The position numbers and the translations under genes were made by a program. The notes under the pieces are model-generated. The model did no database searches, had not been told where the DNA came from, and saw nothing but the letters and a program-made list of their open reading frames with translations. Source: Hydrogenobacter sp. T-8 (GTDB taxonomy: Bacteria > Aquificota > Aquificia > Aquificales > Aquificaceae). Taken from it: a stretch of 64,000 nucleotides of DNA. The stretch covers positions 310,001-374,000 of the forward strand of contig NZ_CP048795.1 of assembly GCF_011006175.1 (NCBI RefSeq), read 5' to 3'. Below, piece by piece: positions 40,912 to 49,300 of the stretch; the stretch's first letter is position 1; each line of letters opens with the position of its first letter.

Positions 40912-41838
40912 CTATTCAAATAAACTAACCTTTTCTTTGAGCCTTCTTGTCGCTATCTCATAGTAGTGCTTATTTATCTCAATGCCAATAAACCTTCTAC
41001 CTGTCTCTTTACAAGCTATAGCAGTAGAGCCACTACCCATAAAAGGGTCAACCACCAAGGCTTTTTCTTTTGTGGTAAGTTCAATCAGAAACCTCAAGAG
41101 TTTTATAGGTTTTACGCTTGGATGGTCGTTGAAAGCACCCTTTTCTTTCCTGTCTGGTTTTTCAATTAGAAAATATCTATCCATAACCTCATCTATGCTA
41201 TCTGTGGTTATTATGTTAGACGGGAACATCCCTTTTCCTTGCTTTATTTTGACATTAAACAACCCAACTCCATACTTTGCAAAATTTTCCAATAATGTGC
41301 CTTCTGGAGGCTTTTGAGCTACCATTATAGGCTCGTAGTTGCTTTTTACCTTCGGAACTTTGTATGCTCTTAGCTCTTCTCTTAGTTTTTCTTTCACCTC
41401 GGGAGGAAAAGCAGTTCTATCAAGAAAATGTTCAAGACTAAAAGCCTTTGGCTGATTTTGTGTATATATCCAAAGAAATATATCTCTAATCCAAAACCCA
41501 GCATCCTCTGTAGAACATACAAGCCTATGGAACAATCTTGGATGGGAAAAAGAGAGAAACCAGCCACCCGGCTTTAAAATCCTGAAAACCTTATAAGCTA
41601 CAGAGGAGAACCATTTTCCAAACTCAACAGCCTGCTCTGGAGAAAATTTCATACCTACAGGTAAGTATTTAACAGTTCCTACACTGCTTTTTGCCCTCAA
41701 TACCTCTTCATGAGACCATTTATTGTCAAGTTTATCAAGAAAATAAGGTGGGTCTGTAAGGACTAAGTCCACAGTATTCTCTGGGATTTTTTCCAACCAA
41801 ACAAGTGCATCGCCAAGTATAAGTTCTATATCTTTCAT
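40912..41838 (-). CDS. DNA methyltransferase, beta class (R-M system)
   Basis: A 308-residue amino-methyltransferase. DLVLTDPPYFLD (motif IV) comes before VVDPFMGSGSTAIAC (motif I), the order of the beta class, which makes N6-methyladenine or N4-methylcytosine. The region between holds the target recognition domain (about 95-220). It overlaps the HNH gene by 4 bases (ATGA), forming a restriction-modification pair. The recognition site cannot be read from sequence. Confidence 0.9.
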   Translation of the reverse strand: MKDIELILGDALVWLEKIPENTVDLVLTDPPYFLDKLDNKWSHEEVLRAKSSVGTVKYLPVGMKFSPEQAVEFGKWFSSVAYKVFRILKPGGWFLSFSHPRLFHRLVCSTEDAGFWIRDIFLWIYTQNQPKAFSLEHFLDRTAFPPEVKEKLREELRAYKVPKVKSNYEPIMVAQKPPEGTLLENFAKYGVGLFNVKIKQGKGMFPSNIITTDSIDEVMDRYFLIEKPDRKEKGAFNDHPSVKPIKLLRFLIELTTKEKALVVDPFMGSGSTAIACKETGRRFIGIEINKHYYEIATRRLKEKVSLFE

Positions 41839-42545
41839 AGTTCTTTCCCTTCATATTTTAGCTTTAAAATTTTGTAAACCTGTTTTTGAACCTCTTCAGA
41901 CGCCCTCAACACTACTCTTGGATTTGCTATGGTTATAACTCTTCCGAGTTTATCAAAGACGAACCAATCTCTGTATGCACGGTTACATTCATCACACTGG
42001 GGTATGTATCCCTTAGATTCGTCCTTAGGGTCTATGTGAGCCCTTTGGAGCTTTGTTATGCGTCTTGGATTTTTTAGATTTGGTTTTCCCTCCTCCGAAC
42101 CACAAGTAGCACATCTGTAATTGTAAACTTGTTTAAGTTTTTCGAAATCCACATCACTAATTCCAACTTTTCTATGTGGAGTCCAACCGGGATAAGGCTC
42201 TTCAAGAGACACCAAAAGGTAGCTATCCTTTGGAATTTTTACTTCCAAATGATTTCCTCTCGTGGATGATATTATATACCAACCCTTTTGTCTTGCAAGA
42301 TGTCTTGCTTGTTGAACATCATTGGTATCAGGATACAAACTCCTGATAAACTGGGTTAGCTCAGACTTAGAAACTGGTCTGGTTTTGGGGTAATCTTTTG
42401 CGAGATATACTAGAACAAGTCCATCTTTAGTATACTTACCATTTTTTATAAGATGTGGTAGTTTTACACCTCTGTCTTTTAAGTGCTTCTCCCAATAAAC
42501 CCTTACAAGTTCATATATACTCCTAATCTCTTCATCGCTTAGCAT
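41835..42545 (-). CDS. HNH-family restriction endonuclease
   Basis: A 236-residue protein. The C-terminal half has YRCATCGSEEG, LQRAHIDPKD and PQCDECNRAYRDWFVFD: an HNH (beta-beta-alpha metal) nuclease with a zinc knuckle. The N-terminal half is likely the specificity region. With the coupled methyltransferase it forms a type II-like restriction system. TATAAT on this strand (42557-42562) lies 11 bases before the ATG. A mobile cassette is likely, since it separates two DNA-repair genes. Confidence 0.85.
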   Translation of the reverse strand: MLSDEEIRSIYELVRVYWEKHLKDRGVKLPHLIKNGKYTKDGLVLVYLAKDYPKTRPVSKSELTQFIRSLYPDTNDVQQARHLARQKGWYIISSTRGNHLEVKIPKDSYLLVSLEEPYPGWTPHRKVGISDVDFEKLKQVYNYRCATCGSEEGKPNLKNPRRITKLQRAHIDPKDESKGYIPQCDECNRAYRDWFVFDKLGRVITIANPRVVLRASEEVQKQVYKILKLKYEGKEL

Positions 42546-42606
42546 TTCAGGTTCAAATTATATCATGCGGAGACTCCTTCATCTCCAAGCCCTTCCCAGC
42601 TATTTT

Positions 42607-42891
42607 TCAAGGCTTAGCATCAAGGTAAATATATAACTCCGAAAGGAGCTTTTCCACCGCTTTCTCTTTTTGCTTTGCCTCAAGGATAAGGTCTGAACCC
42701 AGCCTAAATATACCACAGCCCAAGTATAGGGAAATTTCTAATAGCCTTTCAAAATCTTTTAGGTTTTTCTCCAATACATCCATGACTTTTTGATAGCTCA
42801 GATTGGAGAGCCTAAACTTCCTATTAGTAGTTATCTTGCCATCTGCAGTAGAGCAGAAAAACCCTACCTTTATGCCCTTGAGTTCAAACAC
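42607..42891 (-). CDS. UvsE-like N-terminal fragment (UV-damage endonuclease)
   Basis: A 94-residue protein from a GTG at 42891, 6 bases after TATAAT on this strand. VGFFCSTADG, then NRKFRLSNLSYQKVMDVLEK, then GCGIFRLGSDLILE resembles the N-terminal part of UvsE-type UV endonucleases (TIM barrel, usually ~300 residues). The rest of the barrel is missing. The frame extends further upstream antisense to obg, but that part is not supported. Either a remnant or a small independent protein. Confidence 0.5.
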   Translation of the reverse strand: MFELKGIKVGFFCSTADGKITTNRKFRLSNLSYQKVMDVLEKNLKDFERLLEISLYLGCGIFRLGSDLILEAKQKEKAVEKLLSELYIYLDAKP

Positions 42892-42897
42892 AGGGGA

Positions 42898-42905
42898 ATT
42901 ATACT
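42898..42905. promoter_or_regulatory. Overlapping divergent -10 boxes (uvsE-like fragment and obg)
   Basis: Minus strand TATAAT (42898-42903) and plus strand TATACT (42900-42905) overlap by four bases. The starts are 6 bases (GTG at 42891) and 8 bases (ATG at 42914) away, so both genes would be leaderless and could not be transcribed at the same moment. Confidence 0.5.
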
Positions 42906-42913
42906 TATTTCTT

Positions 42914-43948
42914 ATGTTCGTTGATAGGGTAAAAATACACGTTAAGGCTGGGAATGGTGGCAATGGTGCGGTTGCTTTTCTAAGGGAAAAATACAGACCC
43001 TTTGGTGGTCCTGCGGGTGGAGATGGTGGAAAGGGTGGGGATGTGGTTTTGGTAGCCACAGGGAGAAAACATACCCTTTATGACTTTAAGTTTCAAGCGC
43101 ATTTTAAGGCTCAGAGGGGAGAGCATGGTAAAGGGAAAAACCAGAAGGGCAAGGATGGAGAAGACCTAATAATAGAGGTGCCAGTAGGGACGGTGGTTAT
43201 TGATGCAGAAACTGGAGAAGTCCTTTGCGACCTTGTAAAAGATGGGCAAAGGTGCGTGGTGGCAAAGGGTGGGAGAGGTGGAAGAGGCAACGCACACTTT
43301 GCAACACCTACCAATCAAACACCAAGATACGCAGAAAAAGGGGAGAAGGGAGAAGAAAGGTGGCTCATATTGGAGCTAAAGCTCATAGCGGATGTGGGTC
43401 TTGTAGGGCTTCCTAATGCGGGAAAGTCCACTCTAATATCTGTCCTTACAAGGGCAAAGCCAAAGATAGCGGACTATCCCTTTACTACCCTTTCTCCTGT
43501 CTTGGGTGTTATGGATTTGGACGAAGAGAGGCATGTGGTAATTGCGGACATCCCCGGTCTTATAGAGGGTGCGAGCCAGGGAAAGGGTCTTGGTCTTGAC
43601 TTCCTAAGGCATATAGAAAGAACTAAGTTGCTCTTGCACTTGGTAGACATATCAGAGGGAAGGGCAGAGGACCCTATAAAAGCCTTTCAAACAGTCTTGA
43701 AGGAGATGGAAAACTATAGTCCAGAACTCCTTAAAAAACCTCAGATAGTAGTGGGAACAAAACTTGACGCCCTATCAGACAGGTCTTATATAGAAAGCTT
43801 AAAGAAGGTCTTTGAAAGTATGGGTTATCCCTTTGTAGCCATATCCGCTGTGACTGGTGAGAACCTCAATGATTTAAAATACCTCATAGGAAGGAAGTTA
43901 GAGGAGCTTAAGGATGCAGAGCTTGGGAAGATACAAGTTGTCTCTTAG
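42914..43948 (+). CDS. obg: GTPase Obg/CgtA
   Basis: A 344-residue GTPase. The N-terminal Obg fold is glycine-rich (VKAGNGGNGAVAFLREKY, GGRGGRGNAHFAT), followed by the G domain with GLPNAGKSTLI (P loop), DIPGLIEGA (G3) and VGTKLDA (G4). It acts in 50S ribosome assembly. The start is the ATG at 42914, where the Obg homology (MFVDRVKIHVKAG) begins; earlier ATGs are in the fragment's antisense. The end overlaps the NurA-like gene by 35 bases. Confidence 0.96.
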   Translation: MFVDRVKIHVKAGNGGNGAVAFLREKYRPFGGPAGGDGGKGGDVVLVATGRKHTLYDFKFQAHFKAQRGEHGKGKNQKGKDGEDLIIEVPVGTVVIDAETGEVLCDLVKDGQRCVVAKGGRGGRGNAHFATPTNQTPRYAEKGEKGEERWLILELKLIADVGLVGLPNAGKSTLISVLTRAKPKIADYPFTTLSPVLGVMDLDEERHVVIADIPGLIEGASQGKGLGLDFLRHIERTKLLLHLVDISEGRAEDPIKAFQTVLKEMENYSPELLKKPQIVVGTKLDALSDRSYIESLKKVFESMGYPFVAISAVTGENLNDLKYLIGRKLEELKDAELGKIQVVS

Positions 43949-44849
43949 TCCACATCAACCACAGGAAATAGAATCCAATGAAATAGAAGAATCTCTGCAG
44001 TTTTCCGACCTTGCGGAAGAGCCAAAGGTATACGATGGATACGTGCCAGAAAATTTCAGTCTTGTGTTTATAGACGGAGTAAGACGCACCGAGTGTCTTG
44101 CCTATGTTAGAGATGAGGAAACAGGAGAGAGTTTTGAGGGTGCTTTCTTATCCTTGGGTGCTGGTGCCCTAAGGATAGAATACGGAAAACTAAACCTTTT
44201 AAAGGAATCTCTTATACTCCATAGAGTGGAACGGCTTTTCTTTCATAAAGGTGGTATTCTTGTGGACGAATTGCTTGGGTTTAGACCGTATGCGGTTGAG
44301 GGAGAGCTTTCTGTGGAAATTAACAGATACATGAGAGAAGAGCTTGAGGCAAGGCTCGCCCTACAAATTCAAAAGGAAGTCAAGGACAGTCTTGTAATAT
44401 GCGATGGAATATTGAGCTATAAGCTCAGGAAAACACCCTTTCTGGGTCTTGTAAAAAGCATGAAAAAGCTCTATATGGATAGGTCGTATCTTCCTCTTTT
44501 ATACACTTTGAGGCTTGGACAAAGAAGCCCTATTATGAAAGTCCACTACCAGCAAGAACAAGAAGAGAAGGAAAAGGTAGATAAGTATACATGGTATGTA
44601 AAGCTCACAGAACACGAAGGGCTACAAGGTCTTGTAAGAGTTGAGGTCTTCAAAAGGGACTTTGAAGAGGTAAAAAGGCTTGCGGACATCTCCGCAGGAG
44701 TGATTCCTCTCTTTGCCAGCCAATCTTTCCAAGATAGAAGGTCTCCACAAAATCTTTTACCCATAGGCAGGCTTGAAAAGTTTCTCAGACTTCATTTAGG
44801 TCCATACCGCATTATAAGGAGGCAGATAGAGAGCTTTTTCTATGCTTGA
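43914..44849 (+). CDS. NurA-like nuclease-domain protein
   Basis: A 311-residue protein. FSLVFIDGVRR near residue 50 and DSLVICDGIL near 165 carry the paired Asp-Gly motifs of the NurA 5'-3' nuclease domain; KVHYQQEQ- and LRVGLE-like later strands are less clear. NurA usually works with the HerA ATPase in DNA end resection, and HerA is not in the window. Overlaps obg (35 bases) and the AEC carrier gene (8 bases). The first ATG at 43914 may not be the true start. Confidence 0.65.
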   Translation: MQSLGRYKLSLSPHQPQEIESNEIEESLQFSDLAEEPKVYDGYVPENFSLVFIDGVRRTECLAYVRDEETGESFEGAFLSLGAGALRIEYGKLNLLKESLILHRVERLFFHKGGILVDELLGFRPYAVEGELSVEINRYMREELEARLALQIQKEVKDSLVICDGILSYKLRKTPFLGLVKSMKKLYMDRSYLPLLYTLRLGQRSPIMKVHYQQEQEEKEKVDKYTWYVKLTEHEGLQGLVRVEVFKRDFEEVKRLADISAGVIPLFASQSFQDRRSPQNLLPIGRLEKFLRLHLGPYRIIRRQIESFFYA

Positions 44850-45711
44850 GGTCTTTCTTACCGTAAGCATTGCATACATACTCAAAAGGCTTGGTCTGTT
44901 TTCCGAGGAACATTCTAAGGTTTTGGTAAACTACGTGTTATATTTTGCCCTTCCTTTGTTAAGCTTTAAGACCGCACATAATATAGGTCTTTCTAAGGAA
45001 GTGGCTTTTATCGGCGTTGGTGCTTGGCTTGTAATAGCCTTGTGTATAATCACTTCATATCTCGTAGGTAAGGCTCTCAAGCTCAAAAAATCAGACCTCA
45101 GGACACTTATGATGGCTTCTGCCTTTGGCAATACAGCCTTTCTTGGCTATCCTTACAGCTTTACCTACTTTGGAGAGGAAGGGCTAAAGTATGCGGTTAT
45201 CTACGACAGCGTAGGTTCTTTTCTTGCGGTATCCTCTTTGGGCTTTTTTATAGTAAGCGGTAGTCTTCAATTAAGGTCCATAATACTCTTTCCACCCTTT
45301 CTTGGCTTGTTATTTGGCTTTCTGCTAAGGGCTTATGAGCTTCCAGCCTTCTTTTGGAAGTTTGTGGACTTTTCTATTGCATCGCTACTGCCAGTGGTTT
45401 TGTTTTCTCTGGGTCTTTCCCTTGAGTTTTCTCATGTTGGTAAAGGTCTTAAACTCTTGGCTACCGCCATTGGCATAAGGATGTTTCTATCTCCACTTTT
45501 TGCCCTTTTGGTATTTAAAGCCTTGCCTGTGAGCGAAAGCGCTTACAGGGTCTCTGTGCTTGAGTCCGCTATGCCTACCATGATAACCGCAAGCCTTTTG
45601 GTGCTAAGGTATGGGCTCAACCACAGCCTTGCCTTTGCCAGTGCAGGTCTTGGCATTATTCTGAGTTTTTTGAGCATTCCTGCATGGGTTTATATCCTAA
45701 ATAAGTTCTAA
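44842..45711 (+). CDS. AEC-family (auxin efflux carrier-like) transporter
   Basis: A 289-residue membrane protein with about ten helices. [13 protein letters not shown], the [18 protein letters not shown] segment and FSLGLSLEF are typical of the AEC/BART group. Bacterial members move malate, malonate or other organic acids. The substrate is unknown, but an organic-acid carrier would fit a reductive-TCA autotroph. It overlaps NurA by 8 bases and converges on the MNT gene with a 4-base overlap. Confidence 0.85.
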   Translation: MLEVFLTVSIAYILKRLGLFSEEHSKVLVNYVLYFALPLLSFKTAHNIGLSKEVAFIGVGAWLVIALCIITSYLVGKALKLKKSDLRTLMMASAFGNTAFLGYPYSFTYFGEEGLKYAVIYDSVGSFLAVSSLGFFIVSGSLQLRSIILFPPFLGLLFGFLLRAYELPAFFWKFVDFSIASLLPVVLFSLGLSLEFSHVGKGLKLLATAIGIRMFLSPLFALLVFKALPVSESAYRVSVLESAMPTMITASLLVLRYGLNHSLAFASAGLGIILSFLSIPAWVYILNKF

Positions 45712-46061
45712 GAAAGCCAAACAACTTCCTTTTGTAAAACCTCTCTGTAAAACCTGGTGTCCTTTAGCTTTTCTATCTCCTCTTCTGTATAAACCAGCAA
45801 GTCCGCAGGCACAGGAAGTTCAGTGGTATCAAAGGCAAGAGGTCTTCTTATAAAGGGTTCATTGCTTTTGGAGACTATCACCACTATATCCACATCGCTT
45901 CCCACGTTCCAATCTCCTCTTGCGTAAGAGCCAAAATAGCCTACCTTTAACACTTCAGGGTGTTCTCTTTTTACCTTCTTTACCCATTCAACGAGAGCCT
46001 TTTCCACATCCTCTTTAGAGACCCATCTGAAGACGGACGAATTCAAGAACCTTACTGGCAT
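45708..46061 (-). CDS. MNT-type nucleotidyltransferase
   Basis: A 117-residue protein with [20 protein letters not shown], the GSxARG...SDxD active site of minimal nucleotidyltransferases. These pair with HEPN proteins in toxin-antitoxin-like modules, where the MNT protein AMPylates the HEPN partner. The start lies 47 bases inside the HEPN gene. Confidence 0.88.
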   Translation of the reverse strand: MPVRFLNSSVFRWVSKEDVEKALVEWVKKVKREHPEVLKVGYFGSYARGDWNVGSDVDIVVIVSKSNEPFIRRPLAFDTTELPVPADLLVYTEEEIEKLKDTRFYREVLQKEVVWLS

Positions 46062-46398
46062 ATTCTATTGCCTCCTTTGCTTGCTTTTGTGTAAAGTGTT
46101 CGTAAGGTGCACCCATAGGAAAGCCGTTGGGATATCTTGTGGGTATGTAATAAAGGTCAAGCATTTTGGCAAGGTCTAAAAGCTCTTCAGGGATTTCTAT
46201 TGGTAAATCCTTAAGCAACCTACTAAGAGAATGACCCCAAGCTTCTTGCTTAAAGTAATAGTGAAGAGCCTTTATAGCTTTTTCTGCGGACTGATGGCTG
46301 GCAAAACACGCCCACTCGTAGTCTCCCATCTCCAAAGACCTTTTGGCATGCTCAAGGTCTCGCTCAGCTTGTTTATACCAATCTATGCTTCTATCCAT
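46015..46398 (-). CDS. HEPN-domain protein (COG2250 type)
   Basis: A 127-residue helical protein: [20 protein letters not shown], then [18 protein letters not shown], then [15 protein letters not shown]. This is the HEPN layout found upstream of MNT proteins. The RX4-6H RNase motif of active HEPN toxins is not evident, as is common in the COG2250 group. TATAAT on this strand (46406-46411) ends 7 bases before the ATG, and the same palindrome serves tRNA-Leu on the other strand. Confidence 0.87.
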   Translation of the reverse strand: MDRSIDWYKQAERDLEHAKRSLEMGDYEWACFASHQSAEKAIKALHYYFKQEAWGHSLSRLLKDLPIEIPEELLDLAKMLDLYYIPTRYPNGFPMGAPYEHFTQKQAKEAIEYASKVLEFVRLQMGL

Positions 46399-46405
46399 GA
46401 AAAGA

Positions 46406-46413
46406 ATTATAAT
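46406..46413. promoter_or_regulatory. Palindromic bidirectional -10 box (HEPN gene and tRNA-Leu)
   Basis: AATTATAATT reads TATAAT on both strands (plus 46408-46413, minus 46406-46411). It is 7 bases from the HEPN ATG and 10 bases from the tRNA 5' end, so the toxin-antitoxin-like pair and the tRNA-queC unit share one promoter core. Confidence 0.55.
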
Positions 46414-46423
46414 TTTCTACACA

Positions 46424-46507
46424 GCCGGAGTGGCGGAACTGGCAGACGCAGGGGATTCAAAATCCCCCGCCCGCAAGGGCGTGCGGGTTCGACTCCCGCC
46501 TCCGGCA
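46424..46507 (+). tRNA. tRNA-Leu, anticodon CAA
   Basis: An 84-base class II tRNA. The acceptor stem is GCCGGAG with CTCCGGC, followed by discriminator A. The anticodon stem GGGGA/TCCCC encloses TTCAAAA, anticodon CAA. The variable arm is long (CGCCCGCAAGGGCG region), and the T arm holds GGTTCGACTCC. The terminal CCA is not encoded. It is 8 bases before queC and on the same strand, so the two are probably transcribed together. Confidence 0.95.
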
Positions 46508-46515
46508 TAAAAGCC

Positions 46516-47166
46516 ATGAAAAGGGTTATTGTTTTATTCTCTGGTGGAATGGATAGCACCACCCTCTTGTGGCTCTGTAAGAGAGAATTTCAAGAGGTCT
46601 ACGCTCTATCCTTTGACTACGGACAAAGGCACAAGGTAGAGCTAAAGTATGCAAAAGAGTTAGCTCAAATAGCGGGTGTAAAGGAGCATATACTGGTGGA
46701 AGTGCCTCACTACAGGCTCATTAAAGGTTCAGCCTTATTGGAAGGTGGTCCAGAAGTGCCAAAGGGAGAATACACCCAAGATGTGCCACCTACCAATGTG
46801 CCAATGAGAAACCTTGTCTTTCTTGCCATTGCCAGCTCCTTCGCAGACAGCCTTGGAGTGGAATACATAGCCATAGGCGTTCACGCCCTTGATACTCCCT
46901 ATCCTGACTGCAGGACAGAGTTTATAACTGCGATGGAATCCGCCATAAACGCAGGCTCCGCCTACGTGGCAAAAACAAAAAGGAGAGTGCATGTATATGC
47001 ACCCTTTCTTGGTATGAGTAAGGTAGATATAGCAAAACTTGGAAAGGAGCTGGGTGTCCCCTTTGAAAAGACCTATTCCTGCTATAGGGGGACTGAGCCT
47101 CCCTGTGGTGTGTGTGCCACCTGTATTCAAAGACAAGAGGCTCTCAAGGCTATAGGCTATGTTTAA
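46516..47166 (+). CDS. queC: 7-cyano-7-deazaguanine synthase QueC
   Basis: A 216-residue ATP-dependent enzyme. VLFSGGMDSTTLLWL is the PP-loop, SFDYGQRHKVELKYA and DVPPTNVPMRNL follow, and the zinc site is CYRGTEPPCGVCATCIQR. It makes preQ0, the precursor of queuosine. The frame is open far upstream through the tRNA and into HEPN antisense, but homology starts at the ATG at 46516. Confidence 0.96.
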   Translation: MKRVIVLFSGGMDSTTLLWLCKREFQEVYALSFDYGQRHKVELKYAKELAQIAGVKEHILVEVPHYRLIKGSALLEGGPEVPKGEYTQDVPPTNVPMRNLVFLAIASSFADSLGVEYIAIGVHALDTPYPDCRTEFITAMESAINAGSAYVAKTKRRVHVYAPFLGMSKVDIAKLGKELGVPFEKTYSCYRGTEPPCGVCATCIQRQEALKAIGYV

Positions 47167-47169
47167 TTA

Positions 47170-47838
47170 CTACATTCTCAAAAGTATCTCCTCTACCCTC
47201 TTTACAGGATTCTCCGCCCTCAGAATACTTCTACCCATCACAATTATGTCCGCACCAGCACTTAGAGCCTCTTCAAGGCTTACCACCCTCTTTTGGTCTT
47301 CCACAGGGTCTCCCTCCAACCTAACACCGGGAACAACCGCGATAAAAGGCTTAGAGGCTTTCTCTTTGAGATAGCTTAGCTCCTTACCAGAGCAGACTAT
47401 ACCGTCAAAGCCTTCTTTGAGGGCAAGTTCGGTAAAGTGGAAAACCTGTTCCTCTCTGCTTCTACAAAGACCAATGTCTTGTATATCCTCATCGTCAAGG
47501 CTTGTTAGCAGAGTGACTCCAAGGAGCTTGAGCTTTCCTTTTACCTCCACTGCAGACCTGAGGGCAGATTTCCCTGCGGATATATGAACTGTAAGATAGT
47601 CCGCACCCAACTCCTTTGCAGACAAAACTCCCTCCTTTACCGTATTGGGAATGTCATGGAGCTTAAGGTCAAGAAAAAGCTCAAATCCCTCCTCCTTTAT
47701 GTGGTCTGTTATTGCTCTATGATGACAGATGAAAAGTTTATAGCCCACTTTAAAAAGTAGAGGATAGCCCCTAAGAGATCTCACCAAGTCTTTGGCTTGT
47801 TGAAGGTTTGTGTCTAAGGCTATGCAGAGCTTAGCCAT
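47170..47838 (-). CDS. pyrF: Orotidine 5'-phosphate decarboxylase
   Basis: A 222-residue TIM-barrel enzyme from the ATG at 47838 (LCIALDTNLQQA). DLKLHDIPNTV contains the Lys/Asp catalytic network, and ADIIVMGRSILRAENPV is the phosphate-binding end. It converts OMP to UMP. The start overlaps the hisH stop by 8 bases. An ATG eight codons earlier is possible but lies deeper in hisH. Confidence 0.95.
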   Translation of the reverse strand: MAKLCIALDTNLQQAKDLVRSLRGYPLLFKVGYKLFICHHRAITDHIKEEGFELFLDLKLHDIPNTVKEGVLSAKELGADYLTVHISAGKSALRSAVEVKGKLKLLGVTLLTSLDDEDIQDIGLCRSREEQVFHFTELALKEGFDGIVCSGKELSYLKEKASKPFIAVVPGVRLEGDPVEDQKRVVSLEEALSAGADIIVMGRSILRAENPVKRVEEILLRM

Positions 47839-48439
47839 AAAGCCTCCTTCTGAAGTTTTCAAGAAGCCTTAGTCCAGCCTTTTGGCTCTTTTCTGGATGA
47901 AACTGGACCGCAAAGATATTTTCATACTCTATTGAAGAGACGAAGTCAATACCGTAATCGGTGGTGGTAAGAACTATATCCTGTCTCTTTGGCACTACAT
48001 GGTAAGAATGGACAAAGTAAAAGTATTCGCCCTCTTTGATGCCAGTAAGAAGGTCAGAAGGCTTTTGCCTCCAGAGCTGATTCCAACCTATATGTGGCAC
48101 TTTGACCTTTGGTGGAAGTAAAACTACCTCGCCTTCAAGCACTCCAAAGCCTTCTGTTTCTCCAAACTCATAACTCCTTTCAAAGAGTAGTTGAAGCCCA
48201 AGGCATATGCCCATATATGGCTTTCCCTTTTCAATATGCCTTAGTATCTCTTTCAAAAGCCCAAGTCTCCTTAAGTTTTCCATGGCATCTCTAAAGGCAC
48301 CCACACCCGGTAAGACCAATACCTCCGCCTTCTTTACCTCTTCTGGGTCTGAGCTGACCTTTACAGAAAAACCTACCTTCTCAAGTGCCTTTGATACGCT
48401 CCTTAGATTTCCCATTCCGTAGTCTATCAGAAGAAGCAT
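47831..48439 (-). CDS. hisH: Imidazole glycerol phosphate synthase, glutaminase subunit
   Basis: A 202-residue class I glutamine amidotransferase. GICLGLQLLFE holds the catalytic Cys, FHPEKS the His-Glu, and LPGVGAFRDAM is HisH-specific. It supplies ammonia to HisF in histidine synthesis. HisF is not in the window. It is placed directly after ccdA with no gap and overlaps pyrF. Confidence 0.95.
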   Translation of the reverse strand: MLLLIDYGMGNLRSVSKALEKVGFSVKVSSDPEEVKKAEVLVLPGVGAFRDAMENLRRLGLLKEILRHIEKGKPYMGICLGLQLLFERSYEFGETEGFGVLEGEVVLLPPKVKVPHIGWNQLWRQKPSDLLTGIKEGEYFYFVHSYHVVPKRQDIVLTTTDYGIDFVSSIEYENIFAVQFHPEKSQKAGLRLLENFRRRLYG

Positions 48440-49276
48440 CTATGCACCCAGCAGAAGAGATATCTCCGCTAACTTGCCCGTGGTAAGCAAGACCCCTAAA
48501 AGGATAAGCAAAAGCCCGCCCACAACCTCCACAACACCAAAGAAGCGTCCAAAACTTCTCACGAAGCCAAGAAAGGCAGAGAGCAAACCACCCGCTATGA
48601 GAAAGGGAATACCCATACCCATAGAATAGGCAAAGAGAAGGCTCGCACCTTGAAGAGCGGTCTCCTGTTGACTGGCATACAGCAGGATTGAGCCAAGCAC
48701 TGGACCTATGCAAGGACTCCATCCAAAGGCAAAGAGCATACCCACCGCCAAAGCACCCAATCCAGAAACACTACCCTTCATTTCCTTTCTCATCTGCCTG
48801 TATAACACTTCATGAAGACCAAAAAGGTAAAGAAAAGCTACCACAAGAACTATGCCCAATAGGTCAAAGAGGGTCTTCTGAGAAATAATGCCGAGAAAGA
48901 AGAAAGCAAGTATAAGTGCGGACACACCTGCCAGCTCCTTTAAAAAACTGGGTCTTAGCATAACACCAGCAAAATGCAGACCAAAGAAAACCACTATACC
49001 ACCACCCACCTTCGCTATGTGGTCTTGATACTCTCTCAAGAGCCCCCCTATACCCGTTGCGGTAGCACCCATAAGGGTAAAGACTATGGAAAAACCCACC
49101 ACAAAAAGAAGCGAAGCCATAAAAGCCTTCTTGCTAAAGCCACCCTTTTCTTTTACCTCCTGTGCTCCTATGCCAGATATGTAGGATATATAACCGGGAA
49201 TTATAGGCAGGACGCAAGGAGACAGAAAGGACAACAAGCCAGCGGTAAAGGCTATAAAAAGAGATACCTCACTCAT
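48440..49276 (-). CDS. ccdA: CcdA/DsbD-type membrane thiol transporter
   Basis: A 278-residue membrane protein with six to seven helices. The two reactive Cys lie in LSPCVLPIIPGYISYISG and GWSPCIGPVLGSIL. CcdA carries electrons from cytoplasmic thioredoxin across the membrane for cytochrome c maturation or repair of periplasmic thiols. An ATGGAGGCTG site precedes the start. It heads the ccdA-hisH-pyrF run, an arrangement driven by packing rather than by function. Confidence 0.92.
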   Translation of the reverse strand: MSEVSLFIAFTAGLLSFLSPCVLPIIPGYISYISGIGAQEVKEKGGFSKKAFMASLLFVVGFSIVFTLMGATATGIGGLLREYQDHIAKVGGGIVVFFGLHFAGVMLRPSFLKELAGVSALILAFFFLGIISQKTLFDLLGIVLVVAFLYLFGLHEVLYRQMRKEMKGSVSGLGALAVGMLFAFGWSPCIGPVLGSILLYASQQETALQGASLLFAYSMGMGIPFLIAGGLLSAFLGFVRSFGRFFGVVEVVGGLLLILLGVLLTTGKLAEISLLLGA

Positions 49277-49300
49277 TTTTCAGCCTCCATGATAAATATA

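Noticed and set aside
42892-43059. N-terminal extension of the UvsE-like fragment antisense to obg
   Set aside because: The extension is Pro-rich shadow sequence of the Obg glycine-rich domain; a GTG with TATAAT 6 bases upstream gives a better start.
46231-46515. Longer queC reading through tRNA-Leu
   Set aside because: The upstream part is tRNA and antisense HEPN sequence; QueC homology begins at 46516.
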